Below, piece by piece: positions 18,967 to 29,165 of a DNA stretch of 64,000 nt. The notes below the pieces were generated by a model. That model worked only from the letters and a program-made list of their open reading frames with translations, was not told where the DNA came from and made no database searches. Numbering within the stretch: the stretch's first letter is position 1; each line of letters opens with the position of its first letter. This stretch comes from Vombatus ursinus (lineage: Eukaryota > Chordata > Mammalia > Diprotodontia > Vombatidae). The translations under genes and the position numbers were made by a program. Location of the stretch: positions 2,409,536-2,473,535 of the forward strand of contig NW_020949602.1 of NCBI RefSeq assembly GCF_900497805.2. Reading direction: 5' to 3'.

Positions 18967-19295
18967 GATCATAAGATCATAGAATGTCAGAGCTGGGAGG
19001 GGCCTAGGAGCTCATCTACTCCCCTCCTTGTTTTACAGATGAGGAAACTGAGGCATAAAGGGACGTGACAGAATCTCAGAATTGGAAAGAGCCTCAGTGT
19101 CATCCGGTACAACAAACACCTGAACACAGATGCCCTCCCTCTAAGTCATCTTCCTGGAGGCAGTCGTTCAGCCTTTGCTTGAAGACCTCAGAGAAGGAGG
19201 AGTGACTTGGTTAGGGTGCCGCAGTGAGTGAGCAGCAGAGCTCAGCTTAAAACTAAGCCACGTTTCCTGAGTCCTCTCCCAAGGCTATTTCCATG
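18967..19295 (-). mobile_element. MIR-type SINE split by CR1
   Basis: TTTTACAGATGAGGAAACTG stands on the left. AGTGACTTGGTTAGGGTGCC and CAGAGCTCAGCTTAAAACTA resume on the right. CR1 sequence fills the middle. Confidence 0.65.
19080..19195 (-). mobile_element. CR1/L3 3'-end fragment inside a SINE
   Basis: GGAAAGAGCCTCAGTGTCAT and TTCAGCCTTTGCTTGAAGAC are reversed CR1/L3 3' UTR landmarks. Confidence 0.5.
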
Positions 19296-19334
19296 GACCC
19301 ATTCTCCAGACTGGAAAGAGACTAAGAAAAGGAC

Positions 19335-19545
19335 TTCTCATTTTGTCGGTTATGGGAAATTTCCTGTGTGATGAAACTCCTTATACTGTTGCAGGTTGGC
19401 GCCTTCCCTGCAGTTAATCAGCTTAGAGGTTTGCTTCGAGCGCTGAGAGGTTAAGTAACCTGCCCAGGGCCATGCAGCAAGTATATATCACAGGTGCGGG
19501 TTGTGCCAAGTCTGCCCAGTTCTGAGTCTGGCTCATTCTCTTCTG
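19335..19545 (-). mobile_element. Marsupial SINE with long 3' domain
   Basis: ATTTTGTCGGTTATGGGAAA, CTGTTGCAGGTTGGCGCC and GCGCTGAGAGGTTAAGTAAC show the same long 3' domain as 62053-62290, reversed, followed by a normal CORE-SINE body. Confidence 0.62.
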
Positions 19546-19547
19546 TA

Positions 19548-19745
19548 CGTGTCTAATATGTGGATACAATGTGACCCACAACACATCTGTGGGGCCCAAA
19601 CTAGATTAAAATACAGTTCTTCCCTGATTTTACTGTGTTGATATGTTAATATATAAGTATGTGTGGTTTTCCAAGTAAATGTGTGGCCCACAGGCATCCT
19701 TAAGGATGGTTTAGCGGCCAGTCTTTCTATCTGAGTTTGATGCCA
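19548..19745 (-). mobile_element. hAT-like non-autonomous element
   Basis: AATGTGTGGCCCACAGGCAT, TTAGCGGCCAGTCTTTCTAT and the end GAGTTTGATGCC resemble a mammalian hAT family that ends in GAGTTTGACACCCCTG. Recalled from memory, and no clear left terminus is seen. Confidence 0.45.
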
Positions 19746-19784
19746 CCGCCCTCCGCCACCTGCCTCTGGCAATGCCCCCACCAT

Positions 19785-19905
19785 CACCACTAAAATCCCA
19801 CTTTTACAACATCTTTCCCTCGTCTCTTGCCTGTTTTTGTATTGCCAGCACTCAGCACAATGCCTGGCACATAGTAGGTGCTTAATAAATGTTTATTGAT
19901 TTATT
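19785..19905 (+). mobile_element. L2 3' end
   Basis: GTATTGCCAGCACTCAGCAC, AATGCCTGGCACATAGTAGG and a TTTATTGATTTATTG tail. Confidence 0.8.
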
Positions 19906-19934
19906 GTCATTCAATGGCATCTATGGGTCAAAAT

Positions 19935-20208
19935 GAGAGGCAACGAAGTGGTAAAGTGGACAGAGCGCTGAACCTGGAGTCAAGGAGACCTGAGTTCAAA
20001 GCCTGCCTCAGACATTTAGCAATTGTGTGGACCTGGGCAAGTCACTTATCCTCTGTTTGCCTTGGTTTCCTCATCTGTAAAATGGAAATAATAATAGCAT
20101 CTACTTCCCGGGGTTACTGTGAGGATAAAATGAGCTAACATTTATAAAGCATTTTGTAAACCTTAAAGTGTTATATAAATGCTAGATAGTAATATTATTG
20201 TTATAAAT
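19935..20208 (+). mobile_element. MIR/THER-type SINE, near full length
   Basis: The head GGCAACGAAGTGGTAAAGTG, core GACCTGGGCAAGTCACTTAT and tail AGTGTTATATAAATGCTAGA are all present. Confidence 0.87.
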
Positions 20209-20474
20209 ACAGGATTGAGATTTAGGTTGGAAGTGGTGCTGGGCTTAATTCTTACCTTCCTGGAAATGTGCTTCTTGATATTTTCCACCCTCCTAAATTA
20301 GAACAGGTGTCTTTATCTTGGAGGGAGTCAGGGGAGACAGAGTATAACTTTGGGCTCAGGACCACTGCTTGGATGGGAAGGCCTTGGAGAGTAAAGAAAG
20401 AGGAGCTTGGAGGCAGCATCTGGGCACTAGACTGATGCTGGAATAGAGCCCCCCCAGACCCTGTGAGAATGAAT
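20209..20474. other. Single-copy stretch
   Basis: No repeat or coding signal recognised. Confidence 0.4.
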
Positions 20475-20610
20475 CATTCATTCAACACACTTTTTTGGAG
20501 TGCCAACTGCACTCCCAGCTCCTAGATTCAGAGAGCAGAGCAAAGAGAGCTGACATGGATGTGCTGTTGTCCAGTTCCCACAGAGTGTTTATTGAATTGT
20601 TGGAGAAGAA
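20475..20610 (-). mobile_element. L2 3' end, degraded
   Basis: ATTCATTCAACACACTTTTT and CAACTGCACTCCCAGCTCC keep the reversed L2 terminus order. Weak. Confidence 0.4.
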
Positions 20611-20621
20611 AAAAGAATCAT

Positions 20622-20810
20622 GAGATCACAGATCAAGCTGGAAGGGGTCTCAGGTGCTATCTAGCCTTGACTGTAACCTCTTCATTTTACAGATGAGTAA
20701 ACTGAGGCCCAAGAAGTGAAGTGACTCATCTATCATCATATGACTTGTGAGTGGCAGACTCAGGACCTCAGCCTAGGTCCTCTTGCTTGGGGGTCATGTA
20801 GCTTCCCCAA
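20622..20810 (-). mobile_element. MIR-type SINE
   Basis: CATTTTACAGATGAGTAAAC, GGCCCAAGAAGTGAAGTGAC and GACTCAGGACCTCAGCCTAG in order. Confidence 0.7.
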
Positions 20811-20889
20811 ATCAATCCTTGTCTGATTGGCTCTCAACCAACGCCATGACAGAACAACATGTGGACAAAGACTGTATGCTAGCAGGACT

Positions 20890-21035
20890 AGGCATTTTGA
20901 ATTTGAAGGAATGTTAGTACTGATCTAGTACAACTCTTTCATTTTGAGGACCAGAGAAATCTGGTGACTTGTGCAAAGTCACACGACTAGTATCAGAGAA
21001 ACAGCTTGAACCCATTTCCTTTGACTTCAGAGCTA
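20890..21035 (-). mobile_element. MIR-type SINE, degraded
   Basis: CTTTCATTTTGAGGACCAGA and GACTTGTGCAAAGTCACACG identify the core. Confidence 0.55.
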
Positions 21036-21435
21036 GCGAGGAGATGGAGGAGTAGCAGAATAAAAAAGAGATAGGAATAGGAGGCAAAGAATGAGAAGAA
21101 AGGAGGAGAGAGAAAGATTAGGGAGGAGAGGAGGACCCAGCTGGAAACTCACAGTAGTAAATGACCCAGAATCCCTGGAAACTTGGATCCAATATATTGG
21201 CCTGCTTTGGACTGATGGAGGGAAGGTGAGGCAGCTGTTAGCATTAATGGATGGAAACTTCTCCCTCTCCACCGCTTCCCTTTCCCCTGTTTTTCCCCAC
21301 TTTCCTTTAGCTTAGGTTTTGGCTCATATCTGCCAAGGCATACTCCAGAGGTGCTTCTGAATTTGCCAGACTGCTCCTTTCTGTTAGGAAGAGGGGGCCT
21401 CACTGGTCCTATGACCCCTAGGTATCGAGAATTCT
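21036..21435. other. Single-copy stretch, purine-rich at left
   Basis: The first 100 bases are GA-rich. The rest shows no repeat. Overlapping open frames on both strands reflect the biased composition. Confidence 0.45.
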
Positions 21436-21560
21436 CTTCCCCCTTTCCCTCCTCCTTTTCCTTTGCCTTTCCCCCTTTCCCTTCCTCTTCCCCCCTTCCC
21501 CTTCCTCTTCCCTTTTTCTTCCCCTCTCTTTCCCATTTCTTTCCCCTTCCTTGACACTCA
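21436..21560. repeat. Pyrimidine-rich (TTCCC)n-like tract
   Basis: CCTTTTCCTTTGCC and CCCTTCC motifs repeat imperfectly. It makes long Pro/Phe/Ser frames on one strand and Gly/Arg/Glu frames on the other, none of them genes. Confidence 0.85.
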
Positions 21561-22040
21561 CCCCTCTCCATTTCCTATAGAGGACTCTCCACCCTCTATA
21601 CACTCTGGCTTTTTCTTTCTACTGGGGACTACTCAAAGGGAAAAGAGGTAGGTGCAGGAGTCTCATTGACCTCTTGGGCTCTGGAACTCCTAGGAGGAAG
21701 GGTTACCGAGTGCTATTCTTGGCTCTCTTTCCCCTTCTCCAGGCTGGGCCTCCATGAGGCCTTCTTGGAGCTGACCTCCCATGGATACTGGGAGTCCTGA
21801 GGTCGGGCCAGCTGTGCACTTAGCTTTCAGCCGTGTGCCTTCTTTCCTTGCCGAGTGCTGGGTTCTTGGAAACCAATGGTCAGTCTAAATGGTCCAACAT
21901 GAGGAAGAGAAGTAGAGGTGAGTGGTTATCGCATAGCTACTAGCAACAATGACAACAAAAACCAAACACACAAACAAACAGATGGAAAAACAACAAAGGG
22001 TTAGGAAGGAGGGGCTTCCTTCCAGGCTGAAGGGTTGGGT
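21561..22040. other. Single-copy stretch
   Basis: No repeat recognised. It holds the exon-like signal described at 21743-21917. Confidence 0.4.
21743..21917 (+). other. Candidate non-coding exon (splice signals only)
   Basis: CTCTTTCCCCTTCTCCAG is a strong acceptor and AGTAGAG|GTGAGTGG a good donor, 175 bases apart. All three frames hold stops, so any exon would be untranslated or part of a long non-coding RNA. One frame reads LGLHEAFLELTSHGYWES before a stop and could instead be a terminal coding exon. Confidence 0.2.
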
Positions 22041-22044
22041 GTGG

Positions 22045-22110
22045 ATTTGAAATGAGAGAACCTGAGGTCAGCTCCTGGTTTTGTTACTTGGGATGTCCCG
22101 CATTCCTGGA
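22045..22110 (+). mobile_element. SINE head fragment
   Basis: GAGAGAACCTGAGGTCAGCT after a G-rich start resembles a SINE head. Confidence 0.4.
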
Positions 22111-22111
22111 A

Positions 22112-22225
22112 GGCAAGTCAAGTCAAGAAGCATTTCTTAAGCACTCACTCTATTCCAGGCACTCATGAAGTCACCAAGATAGACACTGGCTTAGGGAACA
22201 ACCCTAAAGGAGCTCACATTCTAAT
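22112..22225 (-). mobile_element. L2 3' end
   Basis: CAAGAAGCATTTCTTAAGCA and AAGGAGCTCACATTCTAATG mark a short L2 end directly before a second L2. Confidence 0.7.
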
Positions 22226-23835
22226 GACTGAGACAGTCAGTAAACATTTATTAAATGCCTGTTCTATGCCAGGCACTCTGCTAAGTGCTGGGGATACAGA
22301 GAAAGGCAAACAAAAACAAACAAAACACATGCACCCATACAAACTGGTCAGCCTGCAAACAACCATGAATATACAAGATGAATATGGTGTAAATTGAAGA
22401 TAATCTCAAAAGGAAAACACTAGTAATGGGGGAAACCAGGAAAGCCTTCTTGAGGAAGGTGGAATTTTAGCTTAGATTGGAGAGAAGTCAGGGAAGCTCC
22501 AGGAGGTGGAGAGGAAGAGGGAGAGAGTTCCAGGTATGATGGATGGCCATTGCAAAGCCTAGAGATGGAAGATGGAGCATGAATAGTGGCAACAATGGAT
22601 TGTAAAGTATAAAACTGGAAAGGTAGGGAAGGTCCAAGTTGTAAAGGGCTTTGAAAGCTCAACACAGGAGTTTATATTTGATCCTGGAGGTAATAGGGTT
22701 TATTGAGCAGGTGAGTGACATGGTCAGACTGGCACTTTAAGAAAATCACTTTGGCATCTGAGTTAAAGAGGGGCTGGATTGTAGAAAGACTTGAGAGACA
22801 GAAGCCAAGCTGGCTTTTGTACTATTCCAGGTGCGAGGTAGTGAGAGCCTGCACCAGAATGGGGGCAGTGTCAAAGAGGAGAAGGCACATGTGAGCCATT
22901 TTGTGAATGTAGAAAGTCAAGACTTGTTGACATTGCATGTGGGGGGTGAGAGAGAGTGGGGCCTCAAGGATGACACCTGAGTTGCCACCCTGCATGACTA
23001 GGAGTGTGATAGACATCTGAACCTCAACATTTCCCAAAGAGAATTCATTATCTTTGCCCCAAAACACTCCCCTCTGTATAACTTTACTATTACTCTCAAG
23101 GGTATCACCATCCTCCCAGTGATAACCTCAATAGTTTCAATGAAGTTAGGAAGATGGGAGTGTTTGGGGAAAAACGTAATGAATTCAGTTTGGGACACAT
23201 TGAGTTTCAGATGTCTAGGAGACCTGCAGGTTGAGATTTCCAAGAGGGCAGTTGGGAAATTTGAGCCTGGATGGCCCGAGAGAGGTTAGGGCTGGGCAGT
23301 AGATGTGAGAATCATTGACATAGAGATGATAATTGAATTCAAAGGCTGGTGAGGTTACCAAGATTGATAATATAAATGGAGGAGAGAAGAAATCCCAGGA
23401 TGGAACCTTGGGGTACATCCACAGGTAGGGGTTATGTGCTAGAGAAAGATCTAGCAAAGGAGATTTAGAAGGAGCAGAGGATAGGTAGGTGGGGAAACAA
23501 AAAAGAGCAGTGTTACAAAAACCTGGAGAGAAGAGAGTGTCAAAGAGAAGAAGGTGATCAACAGTGTGAAAGGCTGAAGAGAGGTCAAGAATGATGAGGA
23601 TTGAGAAAAGGTCACTGATTTTTACAGTGAAGATATCATTGGTAACTTTGGAGAGAGCTGTTTCAGTTCATGAGGTCAGACGCCAGACCGCAGAGAGTTT
23701 AGAAGAAGGTGAGAGGAAAGGATTGTGGACAGTCTTCTCAAGGAGTCTGGCCACTTTGTGAGAAGAGATATGGGAAAATAGCTGGTGGGGATGGTCAGAT
23801 AAAGTGAGAGTGTTTGAAGGATGTGAAATGGGTCC
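22226..23835 (-). mobile_element. L2 LINE, 1.6 kb, reverse transcriptase and 3' UTR
   Basis: The longest L2 in the window. The right-hand part encodes, on the minus strand, YPKVPSWDFFSPPFILSIL and YHLYVNDSHIY, where L2 normally has an LGVPQGSxLGPLLF and a YADD motif. Then come SPRHLKLNVSQTEFITFFPK and PILVQALTTSHLE. The left end is the L2 3' UTR (AACATTTATTAAATGCCTGT). Stops and shifts are frequent, so it is inactive. The 5' end is truncated. Confidence 0.87.
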
Positions 23836-23849
23836 TGATGCACATCCAT

Positions 23850-24030
23850 CTCTTTGAATCCTTCATTTCCTTCAGGACTTACGTCAAGTGACACCTTGAA
23901 TCTGAAGATTTTCAAGATCAGACATCTCCCCACCCAACTCCCCCAATCAAGTGCCCTTCCTATCTCTCCAAACTATCTTGTATTTATTTTTGTAATTATA
24001 CTATACATATTTATGTAACAAACCACTATC
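23850..24030 (+). mobile_element. L2 fragment
   Basis: TTTCCTTCAGGACTTACGTC and ACTATCTTGTATTTATTTTT fit the plus-strand L2 3' UTR. Confidence 0.5.
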
Positions 24031-24204
24031 TCAGGACTTAAGAGGGGGAGGGCAGGGTGTCTTCTCCAAGGGGCCACAGGCTCTTGCCCCAGTAGATTGA
24101 ATTTAGTCCTGAGGGTGTCTGTGCTCTAAAGAGAGGGGTCAGGCTTTTTTCTCAATTTCTGTCTCCTCAGAACAAATCTATGATGACAATCTCTTCAACA
24201 AAGC

Positions 24205-24900
24205 TTAGGGTTCACATAGCTGGAAGGAACTTCAGAAACCATCTCAATGGGTTTTTAACCTGGGGTCTGTGAACTTCAAAAAAAAATTTTGATATCTGGG
24301 TTTCATTATAATTGGTTTCCTTTGTAATCCTATGTATTTTATTTTATGAATTTAAAGACTTTTTTTTTGAGGAGTTTAAAAGTTTCACCAGACTGCCAAA
24401 GGGGTCCAGGACACAAAAAGATTGATTCCCTGGTCTTACCTACCCTACACCTCCCCTCTACCACACTCCTGCCAAGTGGTCATTCAGCCTTTACTTAAAG
24501 ACCCACTATCTCCCAAGGTCTCCATTCTGCTTTGAGACAGTTCTTTGTTAGAATTTATTTTCTTTACACCAGCCTTATTGCCATTTCTTCCCGTTGCTTC
24601 TGGGTCTGCCCTTTTGAGTCAAGAAGACCACAAATTTAAAGGGCTGTCACAAAGAAGTAGGGTTAGACCTGACAACAGCTATTAGGTTGTTCAACCCTCC
24701 TTTCTCTAGTGTAAAAATACCCAGTTTCTTCAATTGATCGTTATATGAATTGATCTTGAAACTCCTCATCATTTGGGTTGTTTTCCTCTGGATGTTTTCC
24801 ATCTTATCAATGTCCTTCTAAAAATGATACACCCAGAAAAGAACCAGGTTCAACCAGCCTAGAGGAAAGGACAATGGGAATATCCCTTTCTCAAGCACCT
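24205..24900 (-). mobile_element. CR1/L3 3' end split by a hAT element
   Basis: GCTGGAAGGAACTTCAGAAA stands left of the hAT. CTGCCAAGTGGTCATTCAGC, TTCTGCTTTGAGACAGTTCT and TTTTCCTCTGGATGTTTTCC follow it, all reversed CR1/L3. Confidence 0.72.
24247..24443. mobile_element. Charlie-like non-autonomous hAT
   Basis: TTTTTAACCTGGGGTCTGTG at the left and AAGATTGATTCCCTG at the right are degraded inverted ends. AATTGGTTTCCTTTGTAATC is a conserved interior block of this recalled mammalian family. Confidence 0.7.
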
Positions 24901-24959
24901 ATGAGTCCCAATGCTGTGCTCTCTTCAGTGTACCGTTCGTTGTCATTTCCCCTTTATGG

Positions 24960-25330
24960 GCCTTAATTTTTTCATTAGGTAAGAGAAGGGATAAACAAAG
25001 CGGAGAAAAAGGGTAACTGGATTTTGAGCTCAGATGGCCCTTAGGAGTTATTTAATATCTTCTTTCATGTGTCTCATCTGTCAATAGATCCCAGCTCTGT
25101 CAAGTCCTTCTGTCCTGGAAAGTTTTCAAGTGGTCAGATGGAGATCTGTAATCTGGGGATGATGGCATAACAGAGTGCCATATTTGGAGTCAGGGAGACC
25201 TAAATCCCAAGTGAGATACTTAACAACTAATGACTTCTCCAGATCTGAATTTCCTCATCTGTAACATGAGGGAGTTGAATGAAATGGCCTCCCCCTCCCT
25301 CCCTAGCTCAAAAAGTATGATCCGATGACT
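24960..25330 (+). mobile_element. SINE fragments, THER/MIR-type
   Basis: A short tail fragment lies at about 24960. A better copy at 25165-25330 has GAGTGCCATATTTGGAGTCA, AATTTCCTCATCTGTAACAT and a degraded tail. The 150 bases between hold nothing I recognise. Confidence 0.6.
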
Positions 25331-25497
25331 AACCTAGTTAAGACTGGGAGAAGTCTATCACTAAATGCTTGGGCACTGAGTACCAAATTGTTTTGGCCAC
25401 TGCAACTCAGGTAATGCTAAGTGGTGGAACTGAGGGGCTGCCATCCATACCAGGCACTTCAAGCACAGGAACTGGCAAAATTTACTTGATAAAGGAT

Positions 25498-25527
25498 GCT
25501 TCATTCATTCATTCATTCATTCATTCA
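25498..25527. repeat. (ATTC)n microsatellite
   Basis: About seven perfect TTCA/ATTC units. Confidence 0.9.
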
Positions 25528-25569
25528 CATTCATGCCAGTTAAACCCCTGGTCTTGTGAAATGTTAGCA

Positions 25570-25725
25570 ACAGCAGGAGAGACCTGGTTTCAGATCCTGC
25601 CTCTGTCACTTAATACATTGAGCAAATTATTTAGCTTCTATGAGTCCCAGTTTCCTCATCTCTAAAATGAGAGGGCTGGATCTTGGGTCCTTTGGCTCTA
25701 AATCCATGATCCTTGACTTTCTTCT
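25570..25725 (+). mobile_element. THER/MIR-type SINE
   Basis: GAGACCTGGTTTCAGATCCT, AGTTTCCTCATCTCTAAAAT and GGCTCTAAATCCATGATCC in order. Confidence 0.68.
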
Positions 25726-25864
25726 AAGGCTAAGGCAAGATACATGAATAGTTCATAGTTAAGACTTGGAAATACCCCTTCCCTGCTTTTCCTGTTAGGA
25801 CAGAACTCAGAGATTCCAGAGACAATGGATTGGATCATGTATGTAGAGAAGGGTGGGGGAGGGG

Positions 25865-26075
25865 GTGACTTGCCAAACCAACCTGGAGTCAGGGAGGGGG
25901 CAAGCTTGGTCTTCCAAAGTGATAGATCAGGTACCAGAACTCAGGTCTTCTGATTCATACTTTGGATCATTTCTATAGCTGAGGGGACATGTGTAATGGG
26001 ACATTTACCTGTCAAGGGCTCAAATAACCTCCTGCCAGCTCTAAATCTATGACCTTATGATTCTGTGACCTGCAA
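25865..26075. mobile_element. MIR fragment (-) and SINE tail (+)
   Basis: GTGACTTGCCAAACCAACC and CCAGAACTCAGGTCTTCTGA look like a reversed MIR. CTCCTGCCAGCTCTAAATCT after it is a forward SINE tail. Confidence 0.45.
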
Positions 26076-26149
26076 TTTCATCTGTGTGAGGAACTCCCCT
26101 TGTGGGGCTGCCCTTCACTGATGTACATTTGTGGAGGTTCTATGGTGCC

Positions 26150-26335
26150 TCCTGTGGTACTGTAGTGTAACAAGCAGTGGACTTGGAGACACGGGACCTG
26201 AGTTCCAATCCTTATTCTACCATTTACTATTTTCGTAATCTTGGGCAAGCCTTCTCACTCTTTCATACCTCGGTTTCCACATAAAATAAGGGGCTGAGGT
26301 TGGATTTGAACTCAGCTCTTCCCGATTCCAAGGCT
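26150..26335 (+). mobile_element. SINE with unusual 3' end
   Basis: AGCAGTGGACTTGGAGACAC and TCTTGGGCAAGCCTTCTCAC give head and core. The tail reads GGATTTGAACTCAGCTCTTC, which is minus-strand SINE sequence, so two fragments may be joined. Confidence 0.55.
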
Positions 26336-26911
26336 ACCCCCATCTCCTTTCACACTGACTCTCATGCTATCAGGCTTACTCTGACAATGATTTTCCTGCT
26401 TCGGCAGGCTCCTGACAGGCGTCCCATGAGGGAAGCATCATCAGCATCTTCCTCCAGAACGCCTGTCTGCTGAGATGTTTTATAGGCTTGAATGTGGGCC
26501 CCAGGGGCACTGGTACATGTTTGCTCATGACCACTTCATACACTTCTGATGCCAGAGATTTGTCCAGGAGGGGGAAGGAGAGAGACTGCAGCTTCATGTG
26601 CTGGGCTCCAGGCTCTCTAGTGATTCACATCCTCTGCTTAATGACCGTTGATTGCAGTGGAAAAGCTGCCTCATTCCTGGGAGATGCTTACAATTCGATC
26701 TGCCTCGGGCCCAAAGCAGCCATATAGATGGGAGTGACTCATTTCTGGAAACTCAGGGAGAAGCAATGACATGGTCAGTCTGGCTACCAACAGCAAGTAT
26801 CTCTGGGGGACCAATGCCTGCATGTGTATGGATGGCGCCTCTCTCCACTCAGAAGACGTCTCACTCTCCTTTCCTCCTTTCCTTCCCCTTGTCTTTCTCC
26901 CCTCCCTCAAA
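26336..26911. other. Single-copy stretch
   Basis: About 575 bases without a recognised repeat. Minus-strand (73 codons, starting MKLQSLSFPLLDKS) and plus-strand (102 codons) open frames overlap, and neither has a known domain or clear splice sites. Confidence 0.45.
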
Positions 26912-26980
26912 AGAAATATTTTTAAAGCACTTGTCACAGTATCTGGCACATAGTAGGTAGTTAATAAATGCTGTTCCTCT
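26912..26980 (+). mobile_element. MIR/L2-type 3' terminus
   Basis: TAAAGCACTTGTCACAGTAT and GGCACATAGTAGGTAGTTAA. Confidence 0.6.
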
Positions 26981-27075
26981 CCCATTCCCCCTTTCTTGCC
27001 TTTCTCTTCATTCATCTCTTTTCATCTCTATTTCTTGATTTCTTTCTATCTCTGTCTCTTTTTCCTCTATCATTC
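26981..27075. repeat. Pyrimidine-rich low-complexity tract
   Basis: CTTTCT/TTTCTC-rich sequence. The 190 bases after it hold nothing I recognise. Confidence 0.75.
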
Positions 27076-27269
27076 ACAGAAGTAGAGGAAATGCTAGAAG
27101 ATTATATTATTTTTTTTATTAAGAACTCATACAAATCCAGAATACCACATACTCTTCCTCTGCCAACCCGATGAGAACTTATGGGGACCCTTAGATGGAA
27201 GACATCAAGCTTGATGAGACCTTGAGTCAGAACTTCTCATTGACAAAAGAAAAAAGAAGAAAAAAGGAC

Positions 27270-27440
27270 CTGAGAAAGTGACTTCTCCAAGGTCACACAG
27301 CCAGTATTCCATCCCTAACTTTTGGGAGCAGGGCTTATTTCAGTCTTTGTACTTGTATCCTCATTACCCAGCACATAGTAGGCACCTAATGAATGATTGT
27401 GAATTGATTGGCTCCAAATCTAGTACTTTTCCCATGGTCC
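27270..27440 (-). mobile_element. MIR fragment with an L2 3' end (+) inside
   Basis: GAAAGTGACTTCTCCAAGGT is the MIR core reversed. AGTCTTTGTACTTGTATCCT and GCACATAGTAGGCACCTAAT (about 27325-27405) are L2 in the other orientation. Confidence 0.52.
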
Positions 27441-27559
27441 ACATTCACAGTCCTGTGAGGAAGGTACCAATAATATTCATAGCCACAGTTATCTCCCAGA
27501 AGAAATATAATTGGAAAGAAGAATCCTAAAAGCTGAACTTGTCTTATTATACAAGCACA

Positions 27560-27870
27560 GAATTCAGATTCAGAGAAATTCAGAGTTGGAAGGAACCTAA
27601 GAGATCCCCTATAGCTGAATAAGTTTCCCCTCTCCAACATGGCAGATGCACAACCCTCTAGCCTCTGCTGGGAGACCTCCATGGATGGGAACTCTGGAGA
27701 CAGATCATTGCACTTTTAGGCACCTCAAATGGCTAGTTTTCTTCATATCAAGCCCAATAGACCTCTCAGTACTTCCCAACCATCATTCCACTTTTGCCTT
27801 CACTGGCCAATAAGGATTCATCTAGACTCCATTTTTGAACAACAGGCTAAGGATAGCTCAAAATTGTTCT
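27560..27870 (-). mobile_element. CR1/L3 3' end, diverged
   Basis: TTCAGAGTTGGAAGGAACCT, ACAACCCTCTAGCCTCTGCT and CCATCATTCCACTTTTGCCT keep the reversed CR1 order. Confidence 0.5.
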
Positions 27871-27877
27871 CATACAA

Positions 27878-28025
27878 TTCAATTCAATTGAAAAGCACTG
27901 ATGAAGTGCCTACTATGTGCCAAGCACTGTGTTAGGCATTGACTATACAAGGGCAGAAATAAACAGCCCCTGCTCTCATGAAGCTTATACTTTACTGGGG
28001 AGAAACATCATGTACATGGATATAA
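27878..28025 (-). mobile_element. L2 3' end
   Basis: GAAGTGCCTACTATGTGCCA, AGCACTGTGTTAGGCATTGA and GAAGCTTATACTTTACTGGG. Confidence 0.77.
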
Positions 28026-28034
28026 ATGCAAAAT

Positions 28035-28260
28035 TTGGTTTCTCTATAGTATGTAAGGTTTACATCTTATTATCTGAGATCCTATAGGTATTGTCATCCT
28101 CATTTTACAAATGAGGAAACTGAGGCTGAGAGAGGATAAGAGACTTGGCCAGGGTGACACAGTTCATATGTGACTGAGGCAGAATTCCAAAGTTAAGTCT
28201 CCTTGACTCTGAATCCGTCGTTCTGTCCATCATGCCAGTGAACTGCTTCTTTTTAAGAGA
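28035..28260 (-). mobile_element. MIR-type SINE
   Basis: CATTTTACAAATGAGGAAAC, GAGACTTGGCCAGGGTGACA and CTCCTTGACTCTGAATCCGT in order. The next 200 bases hold nothing I recognise. Confidence 0.77.
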
Positions 28261-28464
28261 ACCATCATTCAGATCTTGACTGAACACTTACTGGCAATGT
28301 GCAGGAAGGTTATTGACACCTGGACGAGGCTTTCGGGAGAACCTCAGGAGAGCTGCTCTTGATAAGATCATTCCATCAGGATCAGATGAACAAGAGCCGG
28401 CTGATAAGATGGATGAGTCATTGGATGTGATCTCTGAAAGATGGTGGAGAATAGAAGAAGTCTA

Positions 28465-28660
28465 GCAAATGCAGGGCAGTGAATTTGACTTCACTTCCTG
28501 GAAAAACTTGAGATTGTTTTATTAAAAGGTTGGTGGTTAGTGATAACCTAGAAGAGAAAATGGGGATCGCAAAGGAATCTGCTCACAGCTTCACCAAAAG
28601 CAGGCCAAGTTCATTTTCTTTGTGGACCAGATGACTAGATTGGAACATCAGTGGCATTCT
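28465..28660 (+). mobile_element. CR1/L3 reverse-transcriptase fragment
   Basis: CACTTCCTGGAAAAACTTGA, GTGATAACCTAGAAGAGAAA and CAGCTTCACCAAAAGCAGG align with the better CR1 copy at 57440-57545. The region encodes the HGF-x-KGKS-like part of CR1 reverse transcriptase, now degenerate. Confidence 0.68.
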
Positions 28661-28800
28661 GTAGCCATGGGGCTAGGGTTAGGGACTGGGTCTGTGATTT
28701 CATTGGCATGGGGAACTTCTTGGAAAGGACATTCTACCAGTGCAGGCCATCCCATTCTCTGCAGCTGATGGTCATCAAGAGTATGGTCAATGTGTTAGAA
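28661..28800 (-). mobile_element. Marsupial SINE, long 3' domain fragment
   Basis: CTGTGATTTCATTGGCATGG and CATTCTACCAGTGCAGGCCA are the reverse complement of the 3' domain at 62210-62290. Confidence 0.55.
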
Positions 28801-28803
28801 GCA

Positions 28804-28855
28804 GGACTTACAGGGCCACATGTGGCCTGGAGGCTGCAGGTTCTCCACCTTGACC
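28804..28855. mobile_element. hAT end fragment
   Basis: GGGCCACATGTGGCCTGGAG and GCTGCAGGTTCTCCACC match one end of the element complete at 35565-35767. A 40-base reversed MIR piece follows it. Confidence 0.6.
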
Positions 28856-28899
28856 TAGGTTTTCTGACGTCCAGGTCTGCTCTCTTTCAACTATGCCTT

Positions 28900-29165
28900 A
28901 CTGACTCTCACACTATAAATGTTATTTATTCAACTTTGGTGACCATTTGGTAAAGTATCTTGTGCTGTTCTTAAGATTGAGTTAGGGATGGCTTAGTGCT
29001 GTTGGACTAGATTGACTAAACTTAAAAATAGTTATTAATGATCCAATGCCAATTTGGAAGGAGGTTTACTGGGGTGTGTCCCCCAGATTTGGGCTTTGAG
29101 TAGGCTTTTCAACATTTCTGAAACCAATAACTTGTATAAAGGCAGAGATGGTAAACTTGTGAGTT
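28900..29165. other. Single-copy stretch
   Basis: No repeat or coding signal recognised. Confidence 0.4.
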
